Both the position numbers and the translations under genes were made by a program. The notes beneath the pieces were generated by a model that was not told the DNA's origin, searched no databases, and worked only from the letters and a program-made list of their open reading frames with translations. Shown one piece after another: positions 8,122 through 16,321 of a DNA stretch of 64,000 nt. Source of the DNA: Alicyclobacillus sp. (GTDB lineage: Bacteria > Bacillota > Bacilli > Alicyclobacillales > Alicyclobacillaceae); assembly GCA_023511295.1 (NCBI GenBank), contig JAIMBT010000009.1:1-64000 (forward strand), in the 5' to 3' direction. Numbering within the stretch: the stretch's first letter is position 1; the number at the start of each line of letters is the position of its first letter.

Positions 8122-9585
8122 ATGACGGAACACTCTCGCGACGCGTACCGCGGATGGATAGGCGGCGAGTGGAAGGCATCGGTGAGCGGAGAGTGGTTCG
8201 AGGACGTGAATCCGGCGGACACGTCGGACGTCCTCGGCCGCTTCCCGAACTTCACGGCAGACGAAGCGGCGGAGGCGGTCGAGGCGGCAGCGGCGGCATT
8301 CCCAGCGTGGGCGGAGGCGACGTGGACGGCCCGTGCAGGCGTGTTGTCCCGCGCTGCCGGTCTCCTCGACGCGCGCCGAGACGCGTACGCCGTGGAGTTG
8401 ACGCGGGAAGAGGGCAAGCCCTTGTCTGCGGCCCGGTCGGAGGTACAGCGCGCGGCCGCGACGCTGCGATTCTACGCCGAGCACGGAATTTCCTTCGGGG
8501 GCGAGACCATCCCCTCGGACGACCGCGACAGCTTCGTCTTCACGTGGCGAGAGCCGCTCGGGGTGGTCAGCGTCATCACGCCGTGGAATTTTCCAATCTC
8601 CATCCCGGCGCGCAAGATTGCGCCGGCCCTGGTCGCGGGCAACGCCGTCGTGTTCAAACCGGCGTCGGACACGCCGCTCATCGCGCTGCGGCTGGTGGAG
8701 TGTCTGGTGGAGGCCGGACTGCCGCCGGGCGTCCTGAACTTCGTGACCGGCTCCGCCCGTCGCGTCGGGCCCGCCCTCGTCACGCACCCGGCGGTGCGGG
8801 CGGTGACCTTTACCGGATCGACCGCGAGTGGTGAAGCCATCCACCGTCAAGCGGCGATGACGACGCGGTTGCAGATGGAGTTGGGCGGGAAGAACCCGCT
8901 CGTCGTGCTCGCGGACGCGGACCTGGACACCGCCGTAGAGCTCGCCGTGCGCGGCGGCTACGAATTGACGGGCCAGGCGTGTACGGGAACCAGCCGCGTG
9001 TTGGTGGAGCAGCGCGTCTACCCGGGCTTCCTCGACCGCCTGGTTGACGCGGCGAAGCGCCTTCGCATCGGCAACGGCCTGACGCCGGGCGTGGAGGTGG
9101 GGCCCCTCGCCAACGCGCGGCAACTGGAGACTGTGCAGTCGTACGTCGCCATCGGGCAGGCGGAGGGTGCCCGGCTGGTCTACGGCGGAGAGGTGTGGCA
9201 GGAAGGCTCGTGTGGCCGCGGCTACTTCATGCGCCCGGCGGTGTTCGCGGACGTCACCTCCGAGATGCGGATTGCCAAGGAGGAGATCTTTGGTCCGGTG
9301 CTCGCCGTCGAGCCGGTGCCGGACCTTGATGCCGCCATCGCCTCGGCGAACGCGGTCGCGTACGGTCTCTCCGCGGCGGTCGTCACGCGCGACATCCGCC
9401 GTGCGCACCAATTCGTCCGGCGGATTCAGGCGGGCACAGTGAAGGTCAATCGGACGACGACCGGCAACCTGATTCAGGCGCCGTTTGGCGGGCTGAAGCA
9501 GTCGAGCACCGCGACCTTCCGGGAGTCTGGCCGCTTGGCGCTGGAGTTTTTCACGCAGACGAAGACCGTGTACTACGGAAGCTGA
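8122..9585 (+). CDS. NAD(P)-dependent aldehyde dehydrogenase (ketoglutarate-semialdehyde-DH-like)
   Basis: A 487-residue ALDH-superfamily enzyme oxidising an aldehyde to an acid. Hallmarks are TPWNFP, FKPAS, the FTGS cofactor motif, the general-base Glu in MELGGKNP, the nucleophile Cys in GQACTGTSR and EEIFGPV. The GQ-C-T-x-TSR wording is like the alpha-ketoglutarate-semialdehyde and vanillin-type dehydrogenases. It begins 11 bases after the diiron-oxidase stop, preceded by GAGG. In this operon it would oxidise the aldehyde released when the diiron enzyme cleaves the substrate, or one made by the hydrolase; this is inferred from order only. Confidence 0.92.
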   Translation: MTEHSRDAYRGWIGGEWKASVSGEWFEDVNPADTSDVLGRFPNFTADEAAEAVEAAAAAFPAWAEATWTARAGVLSRAAGLLDARRDAYAVELTREEGKPLSAARSEVQRAAATLRFYAEHGISFGGETIPSDDRDSFVFTWREPLGVVSVITPWNFPISIPARKIAPALVAGNAVVFKPASDTPLIALRLVECLVEAGLPPGVLNFVTGSARRVGPALVTHPAVRAVTFTGSTASGEAIHRQAAMTTRLQMELGGKNPLVVLADADLDTAVELAVRGGYELTGQACTGTSRVLVEQRVYPGFLDRLVDAAKRLRIGNGLTPGVEVGPLANARQLETVQSYVAIGQAEGARLVYGGEVWQEGSCGRGYFMRPAVFADVTSEMRIAKEEIFGPVLAVEPVPDLDAAIASANAVAYGLSAAVVTRDIRRAHQFVRRIQAGTVKVNRTTTGNLIQAPFGGLKQSSTATFRESGRLALEFFTQTKTVYYGS

Positions 9586-9625
9586 CCGTGTCGGTCCCGA
9601 GCCGAGGCGGAGGAGGGGGTGCCGA

Positions 9626-10105
9626 GTGAAAGCGACCTTTCAGTTGGAACTGGAGGAGGCGCGTCTGCTGATTGAGGCTGCGAAACGCAAGGCGGAGGCC
9701 ATCGGGGTCCCGGAGACGGTGGCCGTGGTGGACCAGGGCGGCCACCTGATAGCCCTCGAGCGGATGGACGGAGCGCGCATCACGGGGCCGGAGATTGCTA
9801 TCGCCAAGGCGTTCACTGCGGCCGGGCACCGGCGGTCGACACACCTGTTTACGCGCCCGCCGACCGGTCCGGCGTTGCCGAACAACGAGGCGTACGGCAT
9901 TGCACTGATGTTTCCGGGCCGGTTCGCGGTGTTTGTGGGCGGGTTTCCGATTGTCGTGGACGACGCGGTGATTGGCGGATTGGGGGTGAGCGGGGGCAAC
10001 GGCGAGCAGGACACGGCAGTGGGTGTCGCGGCACTCGCGTGTTTGGCCGAGCGGCTGGCGCCGGCGGGACACTGCGTGCTGGCCGAGGCGGACATCAAGC
10101 GTTGA
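9626..10105 (+). CDS. GlcG/HbpS-family protein
   Basis: A 159-residue protein of the GlcG/HbpS (PduO C-terminal-like) family, recognised from AVVDQGGHLIALERMDGA, the central PTGPALP segment and the Gly-rich C-terminal GVSGGNGEQD. Relatives bind heme or cobalamin or sit in glycolate/propanediol operons; many have no defined activity. AGGAGGGGG lies about 6 bases before the GTG start at 9626. The gene lies between the aldehyde dehydrogenase and the second ferredoxin. A role in heme or iron handling for the oxygenase, or as a small-molecule binding protein, is speculative. Confidence 0.82.
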   Translation: MKATFQLELEEARLLIEAAKRKAEAIGVPETVAVVDQGGHLIALERMDGARITGPEIAIAKAFTAAGHRRSTHLFTRPPTGPALPNNEAYGIALMFPGRFAVFVGGFPIVVDDAVIGGLGVSGGNGEQDTAVGVAALACLAERLAPAGHCVLAEADIKR

Positions 10106-10148
10106 CGGGCGGCTGTCGGACGACGACCCGCGAGAGGGGGAGGGTGCG

Positions 10149-10520
10149 GTGGCGCAGATCTACTTTAAGACCTCCGGGAAGCGGATTGAGATTGGGCCGG
10201 AGGGCGAAGCGCATATCCTGCGCAGCTCGATCCGGTACGGCGCGGGCCTGCCCTACCGGTGCGCCGGAGGGCGGTGCGGTACGTGCAAGCTGTTCGTCGA
10301 GTCGGGGATGGAGAACCTGTCGCCGGTGCGAAAGGCAGAGGAGCGCATGTTGGGACCGTTGATTGAACAGGGTTACCGTCTGGGTTGTCAGACCTACGCG
10401 CGGGGGGACTGCACCGTGAGTTGGACGCCGGCCCCGGCGGGCACGCGCGAATACGCGAAACTGCGAGCGTTCTGGGAGCGGGCCGACCTCTCGGAACGGA
10501 CCCTCGCACACAGGAAGTGA
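10149..10520 (+). CDS. Plant-type [2Fe-2S] ferredoxin (second of two in the operon)
   Basis: A 123-residue ferredoxin with C38-x4-C43-x2-C46 and a distal C80 (LGCQTY). It resembles the first ferredoxin in length and cluster motif but differs in sequence, so it is a divergent paralogue rather than a recent copy. The GTG at 10149 follows the purine run GAGAGGGGGAGGG. Its TGA overlaps the GTG proposed for the GntR gene. Two ferredoxins with one diiron oxidase suggest either two redox steps or separate partners for electron input. Confidence 0.86.
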   Translation: MAQIYFKTSGKRIEIGPEGEAHILRSSIRYGAGLPYRCAGGRCGTCKLFVESGMENLSPVRKAEERMLGPLIEQGYRLGCQTYARGDCTVSWTPAPAGTREYAKLRAFWERADLSERTLAHRK

Positions 10521-11209
10521 GGCGGTTGGCGGAGGCAGAGCGGCCGAGCGTGTCGGAGGACTTTCGGCCGATTGAGGTCCGCGTGTACCACATCATTCGC
10601 GAACAGATCTTGTCCGGCGACCTCCGCGCCGGGACCCGGCTGATTGAGCGGGAGTTGGCCGAACAACTGTGCGTCAGCCGGACACCTGTGCGAGAAGCCC
10701 TGCGGAAGCTGGACTCCGAGGGTCTCATCCGCATCATCCCGCGCCGGGGCGGCGTCGTGTCAGAGCTGTCAGCGCACGAAGTCCTCGACATGTTCCGTAT
10801 CCTCGAAGCCCTGGAGGTCCTGGCGGTGGAGCAGGCGGCGGAACGGATGGACGACGCCGCGCTGTCTGTGCTGGACGGGGTGGACGAGACGGATGCGGCC
10901 GCCATGCTGCAGGCCGTGCTCGTCGTCGCGAACAACCGCCGCCTGGAGGAGATGTTGCACGGGCTGCTCGATCTCATCCGCGCCACCGCGCGGATTGGCC
11001 GCGGGCAGCCAGGCCGATTTCAGGAAGCCGTCGAGGAGCACCGACGCATCCTCGCGGCCGTGAAAGCGGGGGATGCCGACACCGCCGCCCGTGCGGTGCG
11101 CCAGCACGTCCAACGCTCGATGCGGGCGTACGAGAGCGAGCGAAAACGGCCCCCACGTTCGGATTTGGGAAGCGCTTTCGACCACCTCGCAGAGGAGGAT
11201 GGCAGGTGA
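10517..11209 (+). CDS. GntR-family transcriptional regulator (FCD-type, shortened effector domain)
   Basis: A protein of about 230 residues. The N-terminal winged helix is clear (LIERELAEQLCVSRTPVREA, then LIRIIPRRGGVV). The C-terminal helical domain is FCD-like (ANNRRLEEMLHGLLDLI and EEHRRILAAVKAGDADTA) but appears shortened, and the usual D-x2-x-FH segment before ANN reads MLQAVL, so part of the metal/effector site may be lost. The start is uncertain: GTG 10517 (GTGA overlap) or TTG 10526. It is the likely regulator of this operon and of the divergent permease, acting at the palindromes at 6007 and 7315-7357. Confidence 0.86.
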   Translation: MRRLAEAERPSVSEDFRPIEVRVYHIIREQILSGDLRAGTRLIERELAEQLCVSRTPVREALRKLDSEGLIRIIPRRGGVVSELSAHEVLDMFRILEALEVLAVEQAAERMDDAALSVLDGVDETDAAAMLQAVLVVANNRRLEEMLHGLLDLIRATARIGRGQPGRFQEAVEEHRRILAAVKAGDADTAARAVRQHVQRSMRAYESERKRPPRSDLGSAFDHLAEEDGR

Positions 11210-12621
11210 CGCCAGCCCACTGGGTCTATCTGCTCGGCGCCCTCGTGATCATCATCGCGATGATCTTCCGCAAGAACATCGTGGTGCCGAGCATTGTGTT
11301 CACCATCCTGGTCGCCTGGGTCTATAACGGATCGTTCGTCTTCGGAATCCAGTCCTTGTTCAACGCAGATCTATACGCAGCGAATCAGTTGTTCAACGTG
11401 TTTCTCGTCATCACCTTGATGGTCGGTATGCTGCGCGCCGCCAGTTCACTGGGAGCGGACCGCATCATGATTCGGCCGATTCAAAAGCTGATGGTGTCGC
11501 CGACCATCGCGTATCTGATCTTGGCGGCCGCGACCTTCGTCATCTCCTTGTTCTTCTGGCCGACTCCGGCGATCCCGCTGGTCGGCGCCCTGCTCATTCC
11601 GGCCGCGGTCCGCGCTGGACTCAGCCCAATGACCGCCGCCGTGGCGGTCGCGATGGCGGGGCAGGGGATGGCGCTGGCCGGTGACCTGGTGCTCCAGGCT
11701 GCGCCGAAGATCACCGCGACGGCCGCCGGGATTTCGCCGAATCTCATCCTCGGCAAGGCCGGACTGCTCACAGTGGTCACCGGCGTGATTGCCCTCGGGT
11801 TGGCGTTCGTCTTCCAGCGCAAGGAAGACCAAGCCTTCTCGCAGCGCAGTATCGAGGAGCGGATGCGCGTCGCCGGCATGTTGTCCATGGATCAGATGGC
11901 GGCCACCACCGAGACCGCGTCGGCACGGCGCCCGTCGGGCGGCAGCGCCCGGGTGTTGGCGGTCCTCATTCCGGTCGTGCTGCTGGCGGTGATTGTGGTG
12001 ATGGTCACGCAACACATCACAGGCGGAGACGCCACGGCACTGCTCGGCGGGGCTGGCGCGGTGCTCCTGTGCGTCGCCGGGATGATGCACCGCGGCAAGG
12101 AGCGTCTGGCGGGCCTGGAAGCGGTCAGCGACTTTCTCGTCGACGGCTTCATCTTCGCATTCCGCGCGATGGGGCCGGTCATCCCGATTGCCGGGTTCTT
12201 CTTCCTCGGCGGTCCGGACGGCGCAGTGGCCATTCTCGGCAAGAACGCGCCGGGGTTCCTGTTTGACGCCGCGCTGCGGCTGGGCCACGCGCTCCCGCCA
12301 GGAAGTGCCATCGCAGCGTTCGGCGTGCTGATTCTCGGCATGCTGACGGGACTCGACGGTTCCGGGTTCGCCGGCCTGCCGCTGGTCGGTGCGACGGCCG
12401 GTGCTCTTGGGCACGGCAGTCCGGAAGTCGTGTCGATGCTCGGCGCCGTCGGCCAGATTGGCTCCGTCTGGACGGGGGGAGGCACCATCATCGCATGGTC
12501 CACCCTGGTCGCGGTGGCTGGGATTGCCGGTGTGAAGGTACAGGATTTGGTGAAGAAAAACTTCCTGCCGGTTGTGATTGGACTCGTGGTGAGCACCATC
12601 CTGGCCGTCATTCTATGGTGA
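11206..12621 (+). CDS. Polytopic permease, last gene of the diiron-oxidase operon
   Basis: A 471-residue membrane protein with about 12 hydrophobic segments. A hydrophilic cytoplasmic-type loop with Arg and Glu lies near residues 200-240. The GMLTGLDGSGFAGLPLVG and WPTPAIPLVGALL stretches look like the paired re-entrant loops of GntP/CitM/DctM-type secondary carriers; the precise family is not recognised. AGAGGAGGA precedes the GTG, which overlaps the regulator's stop (GTGA). Being in the same transcript as the catabolic genes, it is the best candidate importer of the pathway substrate. Confidence 0.78.
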   Translation: MTPAHWVYLLGALVIIIAMIFRKNIVVPSIVFTILVAWVYNGSFVFGIQSLFNADLYAANQLFNVFLVITLMVGMLRAASSLGADRIMIRPIQKLMVSPTIAYLILAAATFVISLFFWPTPAIPLVGALLIPAAVRAGLSPMTAAVAVAMAGQGMALAGDLVLQAAPKITATAAGISPNLILGKAGLLTVVTGVIALGLAFVFQRKEDQAFSQRSIEERMRVAGMLSMDQMAATTETASARRPSGGSARVLAVLIPVVLLAVIVVMVTQHITGGDATALLGGAGAVLLCVAGMMHRGKERLAGLEAVSDFLVDGFIFAFRAMGPVIPIAGFFFLGGPDGAVAILGKNAPGFLFDAALRLGHALPPGSAIAAFGVLILGMLTGLDGSGFAGLPLVGATAGALGHGSPEVVSMLGAVGQIGSVWTGGGTIIAWSTLVAVAGIAGVKVQDLVKKNFLPVVIGLVVSTILAVILW

Positions 12622-12753
12622 CCAAATTCAGATAATTCTGTACGGTTGTAGGAGGGCGGTTCCGTCGGGGAGCGACCGCGTCGTTTGCGGTGCGTTCTTC
12701 GCGGAACCGCTCGGTTTGTCCCTGGTTTCTGGCAGACGCGCGGGGGAACAGGG

Positions 12754-12759
12754 TATAAT
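12754..12759 (+). promoter_or_regulatory. Consensus -10 box before ylbF-like gene
   Basis: TATAAT stands 22 bases before the ATG at 12781. The -35 region is weak (TGGCAG 18 bases upstream). It opens the two-gene ylbF / UPF0173 unit. Confidence 0.5.
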
Positions 12760-12780
12760 TTCGGCGAGGGGGAACCTGGC

Positions 12781-13152
12781 ATGAATCCGTACGACAAGGC
12801 ACACGAGTTGGCCCGAGCCGTACAAGCCCTGCCGCAGTACCAGGAACTGCGGGACCTGCGCCGGCGAATTGAGGGAGACCCGGCAACGCTCCGGATGCTG
12901 CAGGATTTTCGCGGGCGGCAGATGGAACTGCAGGCCAAGCAGTGGATGGGCCAAGAGATCCCGGCCGCGGAGGCGGAAACGCTCCGCAAGTTGGCCGAAG
13001 TCGTCTCGCTCAACCGGGACGTGAGTCAGTATCTCGAGCTCGAGGGGTACCTGGAACGCGTGCTGAGCGACGTTCAGGAGATCTTGATGAAGACGCTGGC
13101 CGACGCAATGCTCCCACTCGAGCCAGCAAAGACGGGAGGGGATGCACAGTGA
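12781..13152 (+). CDS. YlbF/YmcA-family protein
   Basis: A 123-residue, almost entirely helical protein. The pattern of paired helices (DKAHELARAVQALPQYQEL, then EGDPATLRMLQDFRGRQMEL) is that of the YlbF/YmcA/YheA group. In Bacillus subtilis YlbF, YmcA and YaaT form the Y-complex affecting RNase Y, sporulation, competence and biofilm formation. GAGGGGGAA lies before the ATG, and the stop overlaps the next gene's GTG (GTGA). Which paralogue this is cannot be told from sequence alone. Confidence 0.85.
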   Translation: MNPYDKAHELARAVQALPQYQELRDLRRRIEGDPATLRMLQDFRGRQMELQAKQWMGQEIPAAEAETLRKLAEVVSLNRDVSQYLELEGYLERVLSDVQEILMKTLADAMLPLEPAKTGGDAQ

Positions 13153-13832
13153 AGTTGACCTTTCACGGACACGCGTGCTTCGAAGTGGAGGCGAGCGGGC
13201 ACCGCGTGGTGATAGACCCGTTCCTCAGCCAGAACCCGGTGGCGGACATTGGGCCGGAATCGGTTCAAGTGGAAGCGATTCTGCTCACGCACGGCCATGG
13301 AGATCACATTGCGGATGCCGAAGTGATTGCGAGGAAGAACAACGCGGTGATTGTGGCGCCGAACGAAGTGGCGCTGTACTTTGGGTCAAAGGGCTTGACG
13401 GTCCATCCGATGGGCAACGGCGGGAAGTGGACGTTTCCGTTCGGAACGGTGAAGCTCACGCTGGCGTTTCACGGCGCGGGACTGGACGCTGACGGCCAGA
13501 TTTTGCACGGTGGAAACCCTGCCGGCATCCTGCTCACGATGGGCGACCAGACGTTCTACCACGCGGGCGACACGGCCCTCTTCGGTGACATGCGCCTGAT
13601 TGGGGACTTGAACCACATCGACGCGGCGGCCCTGCCGATTGGCGACAACTTCACCATGGGACCGGAGGACGCCGTACTGGCCGCGCAGTGGATCCACGCG
13701 GGCGTCACGATACCCATCCACTACAACACGTTCGATCTCATTCGACAAGACGGCGGGAAATTTGTGGAGAGCCTCGCAGCGCACGGCCTGAAAGGACACG
13801 TCATGGAACCCGGCTCGGTGCTCGAAATCTGA
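13149..13832 (+). CDS. UPF0173 metallo-beta-lactamase-fold hydrolase (YtkL-like)
   Basis: A 227-residue predicted zinc hydrolase. It begins KLTFHGHACFEV and carries the metal-binding LTHGHGDHIAD (HxHxDH), then YHAGDTALFGDM and the late His in IPIHYNTF. The length matches the family. Start GTG at 13149, overlapping the ylbF-like stop. No substrate is established for the family. In Bacillus subtilis ytkL lies in the same general neighbourhood as dnaE and accDA, consistent with the synteny here. Confidence 0.9.
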   Translation: MKLTFHGHACFEVEASGHRVVIDPFLSQNPVADIGPESVQVEAILLTHGHGDHIADAEVIARKNNAVIVAPNEVALYFGSKGLTVHPMGNGGKWTFPFGTVKLTLAFHGAGLDADGQILHGGNPAGILLTMGDQTFYHAGDTALFGDMRLIGDLNHIDAAALPIGDNFTMGPEDAVLAAQWIHAGVTIPIHYNTFDLIRQDGGKFVESLAAHGLKGHVMEPGSVLEI

Positions 13833-13841
13833 CCGGCGTCT

Positions 13842-13870
13842 GGCGGGTGGACCCGCTCGGCCCACCCGCC
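13842..13870. terminator. Hairpin between converging genes
   Basis: GGCGGGTGG (13842-13850) pairs with CCACCCGCC (13862-13870) in the 53-base gap between the UPF0173 gene and the convergent DUF3243 gene. No strong U-run, so termination efficiency is uncertain. Confidence 0.45.
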
Positions 13871-13885
13871 GCCCGGCATCCTTCG

Positions 13886-14143
13886 TCAGTGTGCCTTGTC
13901 CGCCATCCGCACCATGATACCCGCCAACGTATGCTGTTCGTCCGGGGAGCTCGCATCCCACATCTGCTTGAGCAGCCGTTCTTGCGGGTTCTTTGGGTCG
14001 ACCTTGTCGGCCAGAAACGATCCCATCTTCTGAGCGACCTGCGTGATCCGCTCGTTCGACATGCCCATCGCCTGCGCCTTGTCGACCTGTTCCCCCAAGA
14101 ATTCTTTCCAGCGGTCAAAGTTCTCGAGGACGTTCTGGTCCAA
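13886..14143 (-). CDS. DUF3243 family protein
   Basis: An 85-residue soluble helical protein starting at a TTG (L-DQNVLENFDRWKEFLG), chosen because AGGAGGGG lies about 5 bases upstream. Conserved features are the WKEFLG...KAQAMGMSN block and DPKNPQERLLKQMW. This is the DUF3243 pattern found in many Bacilli (Bacillus YmfJ-like). No function is known. It is monocistronic and convergent with the UPF0173 gene. Confidence 0.82.
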   Translation of the reverse strand: MDQNVLENFDRWKEFLGEQVDKAQAMGMSNERITQVAQKMGSFLADKVDPKNPQERLLKQMWDASSPDEQHTLAGIMVRMADKAH

Positions 14144-14330
14144 AGCTACCCCTCCTTCTGATACGGCCCACAGTCCTTCCCGGGGGAATGACCGGTGCAC
14201 ATCCATAAGGTGCGCACAAACGCGGTGCCTATGCGAGGACGTTTCGGCAGCCGGCCTGGTCAACGGGTTCTTTGTGTGCCGCGTTCGGCATAGGATGCAG
14301 GAGAAGCGTGTCCAAGGAGGGGGATGCTGC

Positions 14331-14630
14331 ATGCGCCGCAAGTTGAAGACCGTGCCTCACGCCCGAAACCGAGCCATCGTGTACAGCTGTGCCCTGATTG
14401 CAATGGGGGCCTATGCGCTACCGCGCATTCCGAAACTCGAGCACGGGCTGCCCGGGTCGTTCTCCATGCTCTGGATCTTGTTTGCCCTGTTGGCGTTGTG
14501 CGCCAACCTGTACTTCCTGTTTGGGGCGGACAAGGAGCGCAGCCGCATGCTGGAGGCGCAGGAGGTCGCGCCGGTCCGTCGGCGCGGGGGGCAATTGCCG
14601 GCCCGTACAGAGCAGCGCGGCCTGCGGTAG
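14331..14630 (+). CDS. Small two-helix membrane protein, unrecognised
   Basis: A 99-residue protein starting at the ATG at 14331, 8 bases after AAGGAGGGGG. There is a basic N-terminus (RRKLKTVPHARNR), a hydrophobic segment at about residues 17-33, a short loop with PRIPKLEHGLPG, a second hydrophobic segment at about residues 43-62, and an Arg-rich tail. The topology suggests both ends in the cytoplasm. I do not recognise the family. It stands alone, divergent from the DUF3243 gene. Confidence 0.7.
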   Translation: MRRKLKTVPHARNRAIVYSCALIAMGAYALPRIPKLEHGLPGSFSMLWILFALLALCANLYFLFGADKERSRMLEAQEVAPVRRRGGQLPARTEQRGLR

Positions 14631-14760
14631 GGGTCTTCCGCAAACGTCGTCCGGCTGGAGACTCCAAACGGCCACCTGGCCATCCCCACTGTCTGACCGT
14701 GCGGCGACCCGTCTGGCACGAGATGGTGGTTGCGCTCGGCGTCGCCAACCGGACGCGGCT

Positions 14761-14871
14761 TCAGTCGTCCTCCTGGCCGTGCTTGCGCGTCGCCCAAACC
14801 AGTGCGATGGCGCCGAGCAGGCAGATCAGCATGGCGACGAGCGGATCAATCGCGCCGTTCATCCACTCCAC
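14761..14871 (-). CDS. 36-residue single-span membrane microprotein downstream of dinB
   Basis: Reading from GTG at 14871, the translation is MEWMNGAIDPL, then a hydrophobic helix (VAMLICLLGAIALVW), then ATRKHGQEDD and a stop at 14761. AGGGGGTG precedes the start by about 6 bases, overlapping the end of the polymerase gene, whose stop is only 4 bases upstream; the two are probably co-translated. The start codon, ribosome site, a single clean transmembrane segment and a charged tail support a real microprotein. Function is unknown. Confidence 0.55.
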   Translation of the reverse strand: MEWMNGAIDPLVAMLICLLGAIALVWATRKHGQEDD

Positions 14872-14875
14872 ATTT

Positions 14876-16204
14876 TCACCCCCTGCGGTCTCCGTCGCCT
14901 CGGCTCGACTGCAGCCAGTCCTTCTGCAGGGACGTACCGCGGATTCTGCGGTTGCGCACCTGACCGCTCTCGGGATCTGTCAGCATGCGGCCCCGGATGA
15001 CGATGTCTTCCCCGAATTTGTCCCGTAAGCGGTCGGTGGCGTCGGTCAGACGACGAAGTTTCTCGACTTGAACTGGCCGGGCACCAGAGGGTGGCACCGC
15101 GCCTCCGGGTTGGAACGCGCTGGCCTCCAGGGTGTCAAACAGCGACAGCTGCACGCCGTCAGAGGGTCCAGGTTCGCCCAGTTGCCCGATGGCCACGCCG
15201 AGCAGCCGCACGGCGGCTCCTGGGCGGAGATGCTCCTGCAGCAGGGCCCGCGCGGTGGCGTAAATGTCCTCCGTGAGCTCCGTCCGCTCGGCGAGCGTCC
15301 GCGCCCGGGTCACCGTTCGGCGGGAGGCGTAGCGAATGGTGAGTTGGACCGTTCGGCCAGCGAGGCCGCGTCGGCGCAACCGCCGGCCAACCTGGTCCGA
15401 CAGGTTCAGCAGTACGGTCTCGAGCGCCGCGAGGTCCGCGACGTCTCGCGAGAGCGTGATGGAGTGGCCGATGCTTTTGGGGGCGGCCGGATGGGCGACG
15501 ACCGGACTGTCGTCCAGTCCAGCGGCCAACGCCCGCCAGCGCTCCCCGCGAACCCCGAAGTGCCGCCGAAGCAGGGCGGGGTCCGCGTGTGCCAGCTGTC
15601 CGATGGTGCGGATGGACAAACGCCGCAGGCGGGCCGCGCTCTTGTCGCCGACGCCGAACATCTGCTCGATGGGCAGCGGCCAGAGTCGCTCTTCGATTTC
15701 ATCTGGCCACAGTTCCGTGACGCAAAGCGGCTTGCGCAGGTCGCTTGCCATCTTCGCTAGAAACTTGTTCGCACTCACCCCGATGGAACAAGGAATGCCG
15801 AGCTCTTGCAACAATCGCTGCTGAATCTCCTCGGCAATCGCCCTCGGCTGGCCGAACTGTCCACTCCCGCTCACATCCGCCCAGCACTCGTCGATGCTGA
15901 AGATCTCCACCTGCGGGGTGTAGGATAACACGACGTCGAACACTTGGCGGGAGATTCGGCGGTACAGGTCAAAATCGGGGTGAATCAGCGTGAGCTGCGG
16001 TGCAACGCGCAGGGCTTCCGCGACGGTCATCGTCGCCCGCACGCCAAGGGCGCGCGCTTCGTAACTCGCAGTGACGACGACGCCGTGGCGCGTCTCGGGG
16101 CTGCCGGCGACGGCGGTCGGCCGGCCGGCGTAGCGCGACGGCTCTGCCGCTGCGTGACAAGCGCAGTAGAAGGCGTTCATGTCGACGTGCAGGACCGCCC
16201 GCAT
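14876..16204 (-). CDS. dinB: Y-family DNA polymerase (DNA polymerase IV / DinB-like)
   Basis: A 442-residue translesion polymerase. The N-terminus LHVDMNAFYCACHA carries the first catalytic Asp and the steric-gate region. FSIDECWADV holds the second acidic pair, and the HhH region reads FGVGDKSAARLRRLSIRTIGQLA. The little-finger domain follows, then an Arg-rich C-terminus. It lacks an obvious QLxLF beta-clamp peptide at the very end, but VQLSLFD occurs near residue 365 and fits a clamp-binding motif. It is divergent from argR. Confidence 0.92.
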   Translation of the reverse strand: MRAVLHVDMNAFYCACHAAAEPSRYAGRPTAVAGSPETRHGVVVTASYEARALGVRATMTVAEALRVAPQLTLIHPDFDLYRRISRQVFDVVLSYTPQVEIFSIDECWADVSGSGQFGQPRAIAEEIQQRLLQELGIPCSIGVSANKFLAKMASDLRKPLCVTELWPDEIEERLWPLPIEQMFGVGDKSAARLRRLSIRTIGQLAHADPALLRRHFGVRGERWRALAAGLDDSPVVAHPAAPKSIGHSITLSRDVADLAALETVLLNLSDQVGRRLRRRGLAGRTVQLTIRYASRRTVTRARTLAERTELTEDIYATARALLQEHLRPGAAVRLLGVAIGQLGEPGPSDGVQLSLFDTLEASAFQPGGAVPPSGARPVQVEKLRRLTDATDRLRDKFGEDIVIRGRMLTDPESGQVRNRRIRGTSLQKDWLQSSRGDGDRRG

Positions 16205-16256
16205 CCTAGTCCCCCCGCTTTCGGTGCGGCCCGCTTCCGCCTGTGGAGCGGGCCCA

Positions 16257-16287
16257 TTGCCATTCTAACGAAGCAGGATGGTACAAT
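16257..16287 (+). promoter_or_regulatory. Candidate argR promoter (extended -10)
   Basis: TTGCCA (16257-16262), 19-base spacer, TACAAT (16282-16287) preceded by TGG (extended -10). The GTG of argR is 35 bases further on. Confidence 0.55.
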
Positions 16288-16321
16288 GCTACCAGTGCGG
16301 CATGGATGCGGGGGGAAGACC

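Noticed and set aside
8074-9411. 445-codon minus-strand frame
   Set aside because: Antisense shadow of the aldehyde dehydrogenase gene.
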